Below the pieces are notes generated by a model that worked only from the letters and a program-made list of their open reading frames with translations, did not search any database and was not told where the DNA came from. Positions 1 through 9,589 of a DNA stretch of 64,000 nucleotides are shown one piece after another. How positions within the stretch are numbered: the stretch's first letter is position 1; each line of letters starts with the position of its first letter. The position numbers and the translations under genes are program-made. Where the stretch lies: positions 146,693 through 210,692 of the forward strand of contig NZ_JACJOX010000022.1 in NCBI RefSeq assembly GCF_014695775.1. Direction: 5' to 3'. The DNA comes from Leptolyngbya sp. FACHB-60 (GTDB lineage Bacteria > Cyanobacteriota > Cyanobacteriia > Phormidesmidales > Phormidesmidaceae).

Positions 1-203
1 ATCAAGTTGCCAGCGGTATCAATACAAGTACTCAAACCTGCTTCTACCATCCATCGTCGCACCAGCTCACGTCCCTGAAAATCTTCTGAGCTAAAAGCCA
101 GCCGACAAATGCCGCCGTTGTTGAGCCGCCCAATTTGAGCTAGGTCGTCAATGCTTTGATTGAGGCGTTTGCCGTTGATGCTGAGGGTTTGTAGACGAGC
201 CAT
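1..203 (-). CDS. N-carbamoyl-L-amino-acid hydrolase / allantoate amidohydrolase family (M20 type), N-terminal fragment
   Basis: Only the first 67 codons are in the window; the gene runs off the left edge. Reverse translation from the ATG at 201-203 begins MARLQTLSINGKRLNQ and continues with LAQIGRLNNGGICRLAFSSE and a segment ending CIDTAGNLI. This matches the usual opening of hydantoinase/carbamoylase-family zinc amidohydrolases (a helix with INGxRL, then IGxxxxGGxxRLAxS, then a DxxGN segment). The family removes the carbamoyl group from N-carbamoyl amino acids or acts on ureido compounds of purine and pyrimidine breakdown. The metal ligands lie outside the window, so substrate and intactness cannot be judged. 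A palindromic operator-like site sits about 90 bases upstream. Confidence 0.7.
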   Translation of the reverse strand, partial: MARLQTLSINGKRLNQSIDDLAQIGRLNNGGICRLAFSSEDFQGRELVRRWMVEAGLSTCIDTAGNL

Positions 204-541
204 GGGTATTCAGTTAGGAGGAGTTCAGTGAAAAGATGAAACGTTTGACTCCAGAAAACGTTACAGACCATCATAAACCGTGACGCCTCTGTATACAGTC
301 TATTGTATACAAGGTTTTGGCAGGGTTTTGTTTGGAGAGAACTTTCTGCAAAACGAGGGTCACAAGGGAGCAATGAAGCCTTGATAGCAGCGATTAGCTA
401 GATCTCAGCGCTGTATCCGAGGTATAAGAGTAGCCGCCATCTAAGCAGCTAGATTTCTCAGTTGAGGACATCTTCGCTACTAAGCTCTTGGTGTGGCTGC
501 CCCTAGATTGCCCTCAGTTAAGCCATGATTTAGCAGCTAGT
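204..541. other. Intergenic region between the amidohydrolase and pheS
   Basis: This 338-base gap holds the divided palindrome at 290-311 and presumably the promoter of the leftward amidohydrolase gene. A 77-codon minus-strand reading frame crosses it but overlaps the amidohydrolase start and resembles nothing I recognise. No RNA gene was seen. Confidence 0.5.
290..311. promoter_or_regulatory. Putative GntR-type operator, two TGTATACA palindromes
   Basis: Two copies of the self-complementary octamer TGTATACA lie at 290-297 and 304-311, separated by six bases (GTCTAT), so their centres are 14 bases apart. Several FadR-subgroup GntR regulators bind TTGTATACAA-like sites, and GntR regulators often control ureide and pyrimidine breakdown genes. 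The site is 87 bases upstream of the amidohydrolase start, so operator function is plausible but inferred. No regulator gene is in view. Confidence 0.4.
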
Positions 542-1543
542 TTAGAACTGCTGCAAAAACCGCAGGTCGCTAGTGTAGAGGCGGCGAATGTCATCAATCT
601 GATGCTGAACCATGGCCAGGCGCTCAACCCCTAGTCCTGCTGCGAAGCCGCTGTAAATCTCAGGGTCGTAACCGACGGATTTCAGCACGTTAGGGTCGAT
701 CATGCCGCAGCCCAGTACCTCTAGCCATTTGCCTTGCCACTCTACATCTACCTCGGCGGAGGGCTCAGTGAACGGGAAGAAGCTAGGCCGAAACCGTAAG
801 GGAATCTCGCCATAAAGTGCCTCTAAAAACACCTTGATAGTGCCTCGCAGGTCGGTAAAGGTAATGTCAGTGTCTACCGCGAAGAACTCAATCTGGTGAA
901 ACACGGCGGCGTGGGTGGCATCCACGGTGTCGCGGCGATAGCAGCGACCAATAGCAACGGCCCGCAGCGGCGGCTCGTTGGCCTGCATGTAGCGGATTTG
1001 GGTGTTAGAGGTGTGGGTGCGCATCAGATGGCCATTGGGCAGGTACAGCGTGTCCTGCATATCGCGGGCCGGGTGGTCGGGCAGAAAGTTGAGGGCTTCG
1101 AAGTTATAGTAATCAATCTCAATTTCGGGACCGTCGGCGACGGTATAGCCCAAGCCCACAAAAATATCGACGATGCGATCGATGATGCTGTTGATGGGGT
1201 GAATGCGGCCCTGGGACTGGAAGATGCCGGGCATAGTGACATCCAGGGTCTCGGTAGCTAGCTGGGCCTCAATGCGAGCGGTCTCTAGAGCACTTTTGCC
1301 CTGATCGAGCTGGGTTTGAATGAGTTCTTTAACTTCGTTGGCCAATGCACCGATGCGGGGACGATCTTCGGCAGAGAGTTTGCCCATGCCTCCCAGCACC
1401 TTAGAGAGCTGGCCCTTTTTGCCCAGGTAGCCAATCCGCAGCTGTTCTAGTTCGTCTAGGGTGGCGGCGGCGGCGATCGCGCTCTGGGCGGCCTCCTTCA
1501 TGGCCATTAGGTCGGTTTCGAGCGAGGTGGGTGCGACGGTCAT
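542..1543 (-). CDS. pheS: Phenylalanine-tRNA ligase alpha subunit
   Basis: Charges tRNA-Phe as the catalytic subunit of the alpha2-beta2 class II synthetase. The 333-residue protein has the N-terminal coiled-coil tRNA-binding arm (about 1-90), the linker with [17 protein letters not shown], the class II catalytic core with [15 protein letters not shown] and [12 protein letters not shown], motif 2 around [12 protein letters not shown] and [16 protein letters not shown], and motif 3 GLGVERLAM near the C terminus. The start at 1543 (MTVAPTSLE) was chosen because the frame continues upstream for only 19 unconserved codons and this gives the usual family length of about 330. pheT is not adjacent, which is normal in cyanobacteria. 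It is divergent from surE. Confidence 0.97.
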   Translation of the reverse strand: MTVAPTSLETDLMAMKEAAQSAIAAAATLDELEQLRIGYLGKKGQLSKVLGGMGKLSAEDRPRIGALANEVKELIQTQLDQGKSALETARIEAQLATETLDVTMPGIFQSQGRIHPINSIIDRIVDIFVGLGYTVADGPEIEIDYYNFEALNFLPDHPARDMQDTLYLPNGHLMRTHTSNTQIRYMQANEPPLRAVAIGRCYRRDTVDATHAAVFHQIEFFAVDTDITFTDLRGTIKVFLEALYGEIPLRFRPSFFPFTEPSAEVDVEWQGKWLEVLGCGMIDPNVLKSVGYDPEIYSGFAAGLGVERLAMVQHQIDDIRRLYTSDLRFLQQF

Positions 1544-1661
1544 TCTGCGTATATGGTGCAACAACAATATAGGGAGGCTAGTCCGGCCAGCTCTGGGCAA
1601 TACCTTGGCACTCTAGGCTAGCGTTGGGCTTTGATTATTTTAGTGTGGCGGGGGAACAGTC

Positions 1662-2498
1662 ATGAATATTCTCATCAGCAACGACGACGGCATTTTTGCC
1701 CTGGGTATGCGCACCCTAGCCTCTACCCTATCGGCAGCGGGGCACAAGGTCACAGTGGTGTGCCCCGATCGCGAGCGTTCCGCCACAGGCCATGGGCTCA
1801 CAATGCATAAGCCAATTCGCGCTGAGATGATCGAGTCGGTGTTTCAGGATGACATTGAGGCCTGGAGTTGCTCTGGCACTCCTGCCGACTGCGTCAAGTT
1901 AGCCCTAGGGGCGCTGATGGCAACGCCCCCAGAGGTCGTGGTCTCGGGCATCAACCACGGCGCTAATCTAGGCACTGATGTGGTCTATTCCGGTACGGTG
2001 TCGGCGGCGATGGAGGGGGTAATGGAGGGCATTCCTGCGATCGCCGTTAGTCTGACCAGCTTCACCCAAGGCAGTTTTGCCCCCGCTGCCGACTTTATTC
2101 GCGATCTGCTGGGCGATCGCGAGCGTTTCCCCCTAGAGCGCCCCATGCTGCTCAACGTCAACGTGCCGGCGGTAACGGCAGCGAAAATTAAGGGGGCCAA
2201 AATTACTCGCCAGGGCATTCGCCGCTATTTCGACCAGTTTGAAAAACGCCTCGACCCTCGGGGCAAAACTTACTACTGGCTAGCGGGAGAAGCCGTCGAA
2301 GACATCGAAGATCCCCTGCCTAACCAAGGCTGGCCCCCTGATTTGACCCAGGCTATGGTGGCTATCCCTACCGATGTGCAGGCTATTCGCGATCGCTACA
2401 TCTCAGTTACGCCACTGCAATATAACCTGACTGCCGTAGGCGATCTGTTAGATTTAGCCCAGGGTAAGCGGCCGCTACTGCCAGAGCAAGTAGAGTAA
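1662..2498 (+). CDS. surE: 5'/3'-nucleotidase SurE
   Basis: A metal-dependent nucleoside monophosphatase linked to stationary-phase survival and nucleotide salvage. The 278-residue protein opens with [11 protein letters not shown], giving metal ligands Asp8 and Asp9; Ser40 lies in [11 protein letters not shown] and Asn98 in [19 protein letters not shown], the full SurE metal and phosphate set. The length is slightly above the usual 250-270, with a normal C-terminal tail. The start ATG at 1662 is directly before the conserved first strand. It is divergently transcribed from pheS across a gap of about 120 bases, and its next neighbour downstream (MBL-fold gene) is 216 bases away, so it is probably monocistronic. 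Confidence 0.96.
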   Translation: MNILISNDDGIFALGMRTLASTLSAAGHKVTVVCPDRERSATGHGLTMHKPIRAEMIESVFQDDIEAWSCSGTPADCVKLALGALMATPPEVVVSGINHGANLGTDVVYSGTVSAAMEGVMEGIPAIAVSLTSFTQGSFAPAADFIRDLLGDRERFPLERPMLLNVNVPAVTAAKIKGAKITRQGIRRYFDQFEKRLDPRGKTYYWLAGEAVEDIEDPLPNQGWPPDLTQAMVAIPTDVQAIRDRYISVTPLQYNLTAVGDLLDLAQGKRPLLPEQVE

Positions 2499-2714
2499 AA
2501 TATAGTTTGCAGCGAAATCTCACGGCGCTTCGGGGCAGACTAAGCCTAAGGCATCTATATAGCCCGCTGAGGTCTTATAGGTAAGGGGGCGCTCCACCCT
2601 AATCATCTTGGTTAGAGTTTATTACTATTGAAGAAATCTCAGGTTGTGCTCTGCCCCAAGGCACATTTCTTTTTCTAGCCTGATATTCCATGCTTTCCCA
2701 TCCCCGAGAGATTC

Positions 2715-3623
2715 ATGGCTGAGCTTACTGAGCAATTTTTAGTCCGATTTTGGGGCGTGCGTGGGAGCATTGCTTGCCCAGGGCCGTCTACGGTGCGCTA
2801 CGGCGGCAATACCTCCTGTGTCGAGATGTTGATCGGGGGACATCGCCTAATCTTTGACGGGGGTACCGGTTTGCGAGAGCTGGGTCTGTCACTGCTGGCC
2901 GAAATGCCCGTCGAGGCCAACATGTTCTTTACCCACTCCCACTGGGACCATATCCAAGGCTTTCCCTTCTTTGTCCCGGCCTTTGTGCGGGGCAACCGGT
3001 TTAATATCTACGGTGCGATCGCTCCCAACGGCTCCACCATTGAGCAGCGCCTCAACGACCAAATGCTGCACCCTAACTTTCCGGTGCCGCTCCAGGTGAT
3101 GGGGGCCGACCTTAAATTCTGCGACATCGAAGTGGGTGAAACCCTGCATATGGGTGACATCACCATCGAAAACGCTCTGCTCAATCACCCCGGCGAAGCG
3201 GTAGGCTACCGGGTTACTTGGCAAAATCAGGTGGCGGCCTACATTACCGATACCGAGCACTACCCAGACCGTCTGGATGACAACGCCGTGTGGCTGGCCC
3301 GCAATGCTGACGTCATGATCTACGACTCCACCTATACCGACGACGAGTACCACGACCCCAAATCGAGCAAAGTAAGCTGGGGCCACTCCACTTGGCAGGA
3401 GGCAGTCAAGCTCGCCAAGGCGGCTGGGGTCAAGACCTTAGTTATTTTTCACCATGACCCCGCCCACGACGACGACTTTATGGATCAGATAGCGGTCGAG
3501 ACCAAGGCAGCATTCCCTGGGGCAGTGGTTGCCAAAGAAGGTATGGTGCTTGATCTGACTGCCGCCCGCGCTACTCTGCCGTCGAAAGCCATTGGTACGA
3601 AAGCTTTAGGGAATTACTCCTGA
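2715..3623 (+). CDS. MBL-fold metallo-hydrolase (PhnP/RNase Z-like beta-lactamase fold)
   Basis: A 302-residue metallo-beta-lactamase-fold hydrolase. The N-terminal FWGVRGSIACPGPSTVRYGG is typical of the cyanobacterial and proteobacterial group often fused or linked to signalling phosphodiesterases. The metal motif THSHWDH is at residues 73-79; later ligands are likely His in LNHPGEAVGYR, Asp in ITDTEHY and His in FHHDPAHDD. There is no signal peptide, so it is probably cytoplasmic. The substrate is unknown; a phosphodiesterase role is possible from the family but not shown. It stands alone between surE and ribF. Confidence 0.85.
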   Translation: MAELTEQFLVRFWGVRGSIACPGPSTVRYGGNTSCVEMLIGGHRLIFDGGTGLRELGLSLLAEMPVEANMFFTHSHWDHIQGFPFFVPAFVRGNRFNIYGAIAPNGSTIEQRLNDQMLHPNFPVPLQVMGADLKFCDIEVGETLHMGDITIENALLNHPGEAVGYRVTWQNQVAAYITDTEHYPDRLDDNAVWLARNADVMIYDSTYTDDEYHDPKSSKVSWGHSTWQEAVKLAKAAGVKTLVIFHHDPAHDDDFMDQIAVETKAAFPGAVVAKEGMVLDLTAARATLPSKAIGTKALGNYS

Positions 3624-3706
3624 CCCTTAGACCATCTCGAACCTTGCATCAGCTGAATTACTTCTCGGCTAGGTTGAGCCCAACAGTCTGTGTAAAAATG
3701 TAAAGC

Positions 3707-4744
3707 GTGTGGATCACGTCTTCGCTTACAACAGCTATTACTCCAACGGCGATCGCCTTGGGAAACTTTGACGGTGTCCATTTGGGGCATCAGGCCGTCA
3801 TTCGTTCAGTGGTGCCCTTAGGAGCTCAGGGGCAGGGCGAGCCCCACGTCAACCCGCAGCTACCTGAATCGTCGTTGCGAGGGTTGAGCCATCGCCAGAG
3901 AGGTCAAATCAGCTTTCCAACCGCGAACTCTCAGTCGGCAGCGACCCCTATTCCTACTGTGATGACGTTTTTCCCGCATCCGCAGGAGTTTTTTGCGGGA
4001 AAAGCTCGGTCACTACTGACACCTCTACCTGAAAAAGCTGCCCAGATCAGCCGCTTGGGCATTGATCAGCTGGTGCTATTGCCCTTTGACCAAACCTTAG
4101 CCAACCTGTCGCCGGAAGACTTTGTGGAAACGTTGCTAATAAAGTATTTGCGGGTACAGCACATCAGCGTAGGCAAAGACTTTTGCTTTGGCAAGAAACG
4201 TCAGGGCACGGTAGACGACCTGAAAGCTCTAGCTGCCCGCTACGGGGTTCAGGTGCACATTGCTCCCGTTGTCGATTTAGGTGCCGATCGCATTAGCAGC
4301 TCTCGCATTCGCCAGGCCTTAGCAAAAACCGATCTCGATACGGTCAAGGCCCTGCTGGGGCGGCCCTACAGTTTGGTCGGTCGGGTGGTAAAGGGGCAGC
4401 AGTTGGGGCGTACGATTGGGTTTCCTACCGCGAATCTACACCTGCCTGCCGAGAAGTTTTTGCCCCAAACTGGGGTATACAGCGTGTGGGTGCATGGGGC
4501 AACCCAGACCCCCTATCCCCTTGTACCGGCGATTATGAACCTGGGCACCCGTCCCACGGTGAAGGGAGCAGCACTCACCGCTGAAGTACACCTGCTCAAC
4601 TGGGAGGGCGACCTCTACGACAAAACCTTGGAGGTATCTCTCCATAGTTTTCTGCGGCCCGAGCAAAAATTTGGCAGTCTTGACGATCTCAAGACTCAAA
4701 TTCAGCGTGACTGCCAGCAAGCGCTAAGAGAACTGGCGCGATAG
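3707..4744 (+). CDS. ribF: Bifunctional riboflavin kinase / FAD synthetase, with N-terminal insertion
   Basis: Converts riboflavin to FMN and FMN to FAD. The N-terminal nucleotidyltransferase domain shows ALGNFDGVHLGHQ (17-29), FFPHP (88-92) and SSSRIR; the C-terminal kinase domain has GRTIGFPTANLHLP with FPTAN at 239-243, and NLGTRPTV. The start codon is a GTG at 3707. The protein is 345 residues, longer than the usual 310-330, because about 45 polar residues (roughly 37-83) separate the HLGHQ helix from TVMTFFPHP. That insert carries a second FPTAN (70-74). Core motifs are complete, so the enzyme should be active. Confidence 0.95.
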   Translation: MWITSSLTTAITPTAIALGNFDGVHLGHQAVIRSVVPLGAQGQGEPHVNPQLPESSLRGLSHRQRGQISFPTANSQSAATPIPTVMTFFPHPQEFFAGKARSLLTPLPEKAAQISRLGIDQLVLLPFDQTLANLSPEDFVETLLIKYLRVQHISVGKDFCFGKKRQGTVDDLKALAARYGVQVHIAPVVDLGADRISSSRIRQALAKTDLDTVKALLGRPYSLVGRVVKGQQLGRTIGFPTANLHLPAEKFLPQTGVYSVWVHGATQTPYPLVPAIMNLGTRPTVKGAALTAEVHLLNWEGDLYDKTLEVSLHSFLRPEQKFGSLDDLKTQIQRDCQQALRELAR

Positions 4745-4874
4745 CCGGTAGGCAGTTGGGGCGCGATCGGGGCATCATAGGCCTAAATACAATTAAGTCA
4801 TGTCCAGAGGTCAGAGGTTTCCTACAGGTAAACCGCAGTTGCCAGCCGGACTTGGTATAGCAGGGGTCACCAGC

Positions 4875-5783
4875 ATGCGCGAGCGGATCGAAACGCTAGT
4901 TCAAAATTTAGATAAAACCATCGTCGGCAAATCAGACTCCATTCGGCTGGTGCTAGTAGCGCTGTTTTCGGGGGGGCATGCTCTGCTTGAGGATGTGCCG
5001 GGGGTCGGTAAGACTCTACTAGCTAAATCCCTAGCCCGTTGTATCGATGGTCGATTTCAGCGCATTCAGTGCACTCCCGACCTTTTACCCACCGACGTGA
5101 CCGGCACCAACATCTGGAATCCCAACAGCGGCGAGTTTCAGTTCATGCCAGGACCGGTGTTTACAAACATTTTGCTGGCTGACGAAATTAACCGAGCGAC
5201 CCCTCGCACCCAGTCGGCACTATTAGAGGTGATGGAAGAGCACCAGGTGACTCTAGACGGCTTGTCCCGCCCAGTGCCCGCCCCATTTTTTGTGATTGCA
5301 ACCCAAAACCCGGTGGAATACCAGGGCACCTTTCCTCTCCCCGAAGCCCAAATGGATCGATTTGCTCTCTCCTTTAGCCTCGGCTACCCCACCGAGAGTG
5401 AAGAGCTGCGCATGCTCCAGCGCCTTGGGGGTGGAGCCTCTCCCCACGACATTCAACCTTGCATCACCCTAGATGAGGTCATGGCTCTGCGGGCAGAATG
5501 TGCCCGGGTGACGGTGGAAGAGTCGCTACAGCGCTATGTTCTCGACCTCGTACGGGCCACCCGCACCAACAGCGACATTACCCTCGGGGTCAGCCCTCGG
5601 GGCTCAGTAGCGTTTTACAAAGCGATTCAAGCCTTGGCTTACTTAGAAGGGCGCAGCTATGCTATCCCTGACGATGCTAAGCAATTGGCCCCTCACGTGT
5701 TGGCCCATCGCCTGATTCCGGCTGGCCACCATCGGGCTCAGCGGCTAGTGGCTGACCTGCTCGAAGCCACGCCAATTCCCTAA
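4875..5783 (+). CDS. MoxR-family AAA+ ATPase
   Basis: AAA+ chaperone-like ATPase of the MoxR group, which remodels or matures partner proteins, often VWA-domain proteins. Walker A is DVPGVGKT with Lys46 and Thr47, Walker B is NILLADEINRA, sensor 1 is FFVIATQNPVE, and the C-terminal lid domain begins near LDLVRATR. The start at 4875 (MRERIETL) gives 302 residues, the family norm; an in-frame ATG at 4800 would add 25 unconserved residues. The usual partners (DUF58 and VWA proteins) are not adjacent, so the client is unknown. Confidence 0.9.
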   Translation: MRERIETLVQNLDKTIVGKSDSIRLVLVALFSGGHALLEDVPGVGKTLLAKSLARCIDGRFQRIQCTPDLLPTDVTGTNIWNPNSGEFQFMPGPVFTNILLADEINRATPRTQSALLEVMEEHQVTLDGLSRPVPAPFFVIATQNPVEYQGTFPLPEAQMDRFALSFSLGYPTESEELRMLQRLGGGASPHDIQPCITLDEVMALRAECARVTVEESLQRYVLDLVRATRTNSDITLGVSPRGSVAFYKAIQALAYLEGRSYAIPDDAKQLAPHVLAHRLIPAGHHRAQRLVADLLEATPIP

Positions 5784-5915
5784 AACCGTGCTTATCCAGA
5801 GCGACGTGCAGCTTTTGCATTGACAGGGCAAACAAAATTCCCCTGGAGAGAATGGTAGTTTTTATAGCCAAACAGCCCATAATAGGGGCGGTGAACTGAA
5901 GGATCGCAATTTCCT

Positions 5916-6170
5916 ATGCCAAGAACGCCCAGCGAGTACATCATTCACATGCTGTTGGATGGCGGCCACCACGAAGAGGTACGCTTCTCTTCCATTCAAG
6001 ATTTTCAAAAGTGGTATAGCGGCGAATTGATGCCCAAGGCCACCTCCGATGAGTTCATTACGGTGCCCCTGCCTAAGGTCAATCCTGGCGAATACATGGT
6101 CATTCGTCCGTCCCGCGTCAGTGCGATTCGGGTGGAGCCGGTGTTTAGCTCTAGCGTTGAGCGGTATTAA
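5916..6170 (+). CDS. Small conserved cyanobacterial protein of unknown function
   Basis: An 84-residue soluble protein with no transmembrane segment and no cysteine. It contains IIHMLLDGGHHEEVRFSSI followed by FQKWYSGEL and a VNPGEYMVIRPSRVSAIRVEP strand-rich C terminus. It looks like a compact alpha/beta domain, perhaps a small binding module. I do not recognise a named function. Its TAA stop shares its final A with the ATG of the MltA-type gene, so the two are very probably translationally coupled. Confidence 0.75.
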   Translation: MPRTPSEYIIHMLLDGGHHEEVRFSSIQDFQKWYSGELMPKATSDEFITVPLPKVNPGEYMVIRPSRVSAIRVEPVFSSSVERY

Positions 6171-7411
6171 TGGCTGGTTGGGTTAGAGCAAGCACAAATA
6201 CTCTGTTGCTGACAGCAGGTGTGGCAACGGTAGCCTGTTTGGTTGGGCAAAGCGGCGGACTGTTCGCACTGGCGGCTGAGAGCGGTGAAGCTCAAGGTCT
6301 CTTCGTTGCAGATCTTCCCACTGATGCTCAACCCTCGGCGGCTCTGCCTCTGACGCCATTCATGGGAGATAGGGAGAGCCCTCTATGGGCTGAACTTGTG
6401 CTGCCCGATGACCGCCAAGCCTTGATCCAAGCGATTAACCATAGCCTTACCTACTTGGCTACACCCAAGGCGGCAGCAGATTATCAGGCTTATCCGGTGC
6501 CGAGCATTACGCGCGATCGCGTGTGGCGCAGTCTGCAACGACTGCGGCAGCTAGTCGCGACTAGCCCCAGTAATCAGGCTTTTCAGGCAGCCCTCAGGCA
6601 AGAATTTGTCCTTTACGAATCGGTTGGAGCTGACGGCAGGGGCACCGTCGCCTACACCGGCTACTTTGAGCCTCAGTACCGGGCCAGCGCGGTTCCTACC
6701 GCCGAGTACCGTTACCCTCTCTACCGTCGCCCCCCGACCTTAGATACTTGGCCTCAGCCCCACCCCACTCGCCTAGAGCTAGAGGGCGCAGATGGCTTGG
6801 CCGGTGGACAGGGTGCTCTCGCTGGCTTAGAGCTGGTGTGGTTAGCCAATCGCCTAGAAGCGTTTCTGGTACAGGTGCAGGGTTCGGCCAAACTGCAACT
6901 CACCGACGGTCAAGTTATGTCGGTGGGCTATGCGGGACGAACCGAATATCCCTACACCAGCATTGGTCGTGCCCTAGTCGACGACGGCAAAATCGACCCA
7001 AACAATCTGTCGCTGCCAAATCTGTTGGCCTACTTTGAGGCTCATCCTGAAGAGCTGAATCACTACTTGCCCCAAAATGAGCGGTTTATCTTTTTTCGTG
7101 AGGGCAGTGACGGGCCGCCTTCGGGCAGCCTGAGTGTGCCGGTGACAGCTGGCTATTCGATCGCTACCGACAAATCATTAATGCCGCCGGGGGCGATCGC
7201 GGCTATTCAGCTGTCATTACCTCAGCAAACACCCCAGGGCGACTGGGGCAGCCAACCCACCACGCGCCTGGTACTTGACCAAGATACAGGCGGGGCCATT
7301 CAAGGCCCTGGACGGGTCGATTTGTATGTGGGATCGGGCAGCCAAGCTGGGGAGCTAGCTGGACGTATCAACACGTCAGGGCACTTATATTACCTGCTGC
7401 TGCGTCCTTGA
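6170..7411 (+). CDS. mltA: MltA-type lytic murein transglycosylase
   Basis: Cleaves glycan strands of peptidoglycan to 1,6-anhydro products. The 413-residue protein begins with a hydrophobic export signal (about 10-36), then an MltA domain with TGYFEPQYRAS and LVWLANRLEAFLVQVQGSAKLQL, and a C-terminal 3D domain with the aspartates of LVLDQDTGGAIQGPGRVDLYV, GSGSQAGELAGRI. A cysteine in TVACLVG could be a lipobox but fits poorly. The start overlaps the previous stop by one base. It acts in the periplasm during wall turnover. Confidence 0.88.
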   Translation: MAGWVRASTNTLLLTAGVATVACLVGQSGGLFALAAESGEAQGLFVADLPTDAQPSAALPLTPFMGDRESPLWAELVLPDDRQALIQAINHSLTYLATPKAAADYQAYPVPSITRDRVWRSLQRLRQLVATSPSNQAFQAALRQEFVLYESVGADGRGTVAYTGYFEPQYRASAVPTAEYRYPLYRRPPTLDTWPQPHPTRLELEGADGLAGGQGALAGLELVWLANRLEAFLVQVQGSAKLQLTDGQVMSVGYAGRTEYPYTSIGRALVDDGKIDPNNLSLPNLLAYFEAHPEELNHYLPQNERFIFFREGSDGPPSGSLSVPVTAGYSIATDKSLMPPGAIAAIQLSLPQQTPQGDWGSQPTTRLVLDQDTGGAIQGPGRVDLYVGSGSQAGELAGRINTSGHLYYLLLRP

Positions 7412-7476
7412 GAGAGCAGTGCTTCTATCGCTGTTCCTTCGAGTTTGCTGCAGGCAGGGTGTTACCCTATAGGCCT

Positions 7477-9441
7477 ATGGATACTTCCTTTGCCCTCACC
7501 CTACAGATTGTACTCACGGTGCTGGCCGGAGTTACTGCGCAGGTCATCGGAGAGATCGCCAGGGTACCCAGCATTATTTTTCTGCTGCTGTTTGGCATTG
7601 GTTTGGGACCAGATGGCATTGGGTTACTCCATCCTCAAGATTTAGGAATTGGGCTAGAGGTAATTGTGGCCCTCAGCGTAGCGCTAATTCTCTTTGAGGG
7701 CGGGTTAAGCCTAGAGTTAAGTGAACTCGGCCAGGTTTCCAACAGTCTGCGCAACCTGGTTACTATCGGTATCTTTGTCACCCTGATTGGCGGTGGTATG
7801 GCAGCCCACTGGCTGGGAGAGTTTCCCTGGTCGCTGGCATTTCTTTACGCTTCGCTGGTAGTGGTGACTGGCCCGACTGTAATCGGGCCTCTGCTGCGCC
7901 AGGTGGCGGTCGATCGCAAGGTAGCAACCCTGCTAGAGGGTGAAGGCGTGCTGATTGATCCGATTGGGGCCATCTTAGCGGTGGTGGTGCTCGACATTAT
8001 TCTCAACGGGGATGCCGACCCCACTACGGTGGTTGGCGGCCTGATTTTGCGACTGAGCATCGGCACGCTAATTGGCTTAGTAGGCGGTGGCCTGATGGGT
8101 CTTTTGCTGAAGCAGGCTAGCTTTTTAGGAGAAGATCTGCGCAACCTCACTGTGCTGGCAGGGCTGTGGGGGCTGTTTGGGCTGGCCCAGAGCATTCGTA
8201 GCGAGGCGGGGCTGATGACCACCGTAGTAGCAGGCATGATGGTGCGCTGGCTGTCGGTGCCCGACGAGCGGCTGCTGCGTCGGTTTAAGGGCCAGCTGAC
8301 AGTGCTGGCGGTGTCGGTACTGTTTATTTTGCTGGCGGCAGACCTGTCAATTGCCAGTGTGTTTGCCCTGGGCCAGGGAGCAGTTTTGACAGTGCTAGTG
8401 CTGATGGTGGTGGTACGTCCAGTGAACGTCTGGCTATGCACCCGATCCAGCGATTTGAACTGGCGCCAAAAGCTATTTCTGGGCTGGGTTGCCCCCCGTG
8501 GCATTGTGTCGGCCTCGGTAGCCTCTCTATTTGCTATTTTGCTGACTGAGCGGGGCATCAGCGGAGGGGAGGCGATCAAGGCTCTGGTGTTTCTCACCAT
8601 CATTATGACGGTGATGGTGCAGGGGCTTACCGCTCGGTTCGTAGCCGGTTGGTTGGGCATTACTAAGGCGGCTGCGGTAGGGGCCGTAATTGTTGGGTGC
8701 AGCCCACTCAGTTTGTTAATCGCCCGTCTAATTAAGGAATACGGCGACCCGGTAGTCATCATTGACACTAACGATGCCGCCTGCAATGCCGCCAAAAAGG
8801 AAGGCATTGAGCTTTTAATTAGCAGCGCCCTCGATCGCGATGTTTTGGAACGGGCGGGTCTAGATAAAGCTGGCACCTTTTTAGCTATGACAAAAAATGG
8901 CGAAGTTAATGCTGTGGTAGCGCAGCGAGCGCTGGAGGAATTTCAACCGGCCCGGGTGGTAGCGGTGGTGCCTCAGGAGAAGAGCTTAAGTGAGCTGCCC
9001 AATCAGGGGCAGCTAAAGGGGGCACAGACACCTCGCCTCGCCCTAAAGCAGTGGAATACTTACCTCACCGATGGGGAGGTGCGCCTAGGCGAGACTTGGC
9101 TACGGCAGGAGAATAGTGAGCTTCAACAGGCTCACCTGGCTACGCTGATAGACAACGGTGCCATGGTACCTCTACTGGTAGAGCGCGACGATGCACTCCG
9201 AGTTGCCCTGGGGCAGGAACGCTGGGAAGTGGGCGATCGCATGATTTACCTCTGGCATGACTCCAAACCCAAACTGCTCAAACAGCTTGCAGGCGGCATT
9301 CAGCCAACTCGGCTCACCCTAGAAACATTGCCCATGGTCGAGGCCGTGCCCCCAGCACCAAAAGATCCTTTAGCAGAAACCGCTATAGCAGTAGCGCTCG
9401 TCTCTGAAAGGTCAGCTTTGTCAGATGGAGCCATCCCCTAA
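7477..9441 (+). CDS. CPA1-type Na+(K+)/H+ antiporter with C-terminal TrkA-N (RCK) domain
   Basis: Membrane cation/proton antiporter. About twelve hydrophobic segments occupy the first 400 residues, with NhaP-type motifs FEGGLSLEL and GPTVIGPLLRQV. A cytoplasmic Rossmann-like regulatory domain follows (AAAVGAVIVGCSPLSLLIARL, VVIIDTND) and then a variable tail. The ATG at 7477 gives 654 residues and starts immediately before the first membrane helix; a TTG 69 bases upstream overlaps mltA and adds unconserved residues. Probably sets cytoplasmic pH and ion balance. The ion preferred cannot be read from sequence. Confidence 0.9.
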   Translation: MDTSFALTLQIVLTVLAGVTAQVIGEIARVPSIIFLLLFGIGLGPDGIGLLHPQDLGIGLEVIVALSVALILFEGGLSLELSELGQVSNSLRNLVTIGIFVTLIGGGMAAHWLGEFPWSLAFLYASLVVVTGPTVIGPLLRQVAVDRKVATLLEGEGVLIDPIGAILAVVVLDIILNGDADPTTVVGGLILRLSIGTLIGLVGGGLMGLLLKQASFLGEDLRNLTVLAGLWGLFGLAQSIRSEAGLMTTVVAGMMVRWLSVPDERLLRRFKGQLTVLAVSVLFILLAADLSIASVFALGQGAVLTVLVLMVVVRPVNVWLCTRSSDLNWRQKLFLGWVAPRGIVSASVASLFAILLTERGISGGEAIKALVFLTIIMTVMVQGLTARFVAGWLGITKAAAVGAVIVGCSPLSLLIARLIKEYGDPVVIIDTNDAACNAAKKEGIELLISSALDRDVLERAGLDKAGTFLAMTKNGEVNAVVAQRALEEFQPARVVAVVPQEKSLSELPNQGQLKGAQTPRLALKQWNTYLTDGEVRLGETWLRQENSELQQAHLATLIDNGAMVPLLVERDDALRVALGQERWEVGDRMIYLWHDSKPKLLKQLAGGIQPTRLTLETLPMVEAVPPAPKDPLAETAIAVALVSERSALSDGAIP

Positions 9442-9589
9442 TCAGCAGACTCTAATTCTGCTGTGGGTACATCGTTGACCAGCGCTTAGGCCTAACGAGG
9501 GTTGCTATCCCTGCTGCGAAATTTCCGTTTCTAGATAAGCCGGATTCTCCTGACGCGACGGCACTCCAGTCTTCACCTGCATCAACTTT

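Noticed and set aside
7845..8876. A 343-codon minus-strand frame opposite the antiporter
   Set aside because: Ser/Thr/Arg-rich composition typical of an antisense frame in a GC-rich membrane gene; no domain or ribosome binding site.
9442..9589. Possible cobalamin riboswitch before cobI
   Set aside because: The gap is too short and no B12-box-like motif was seen.
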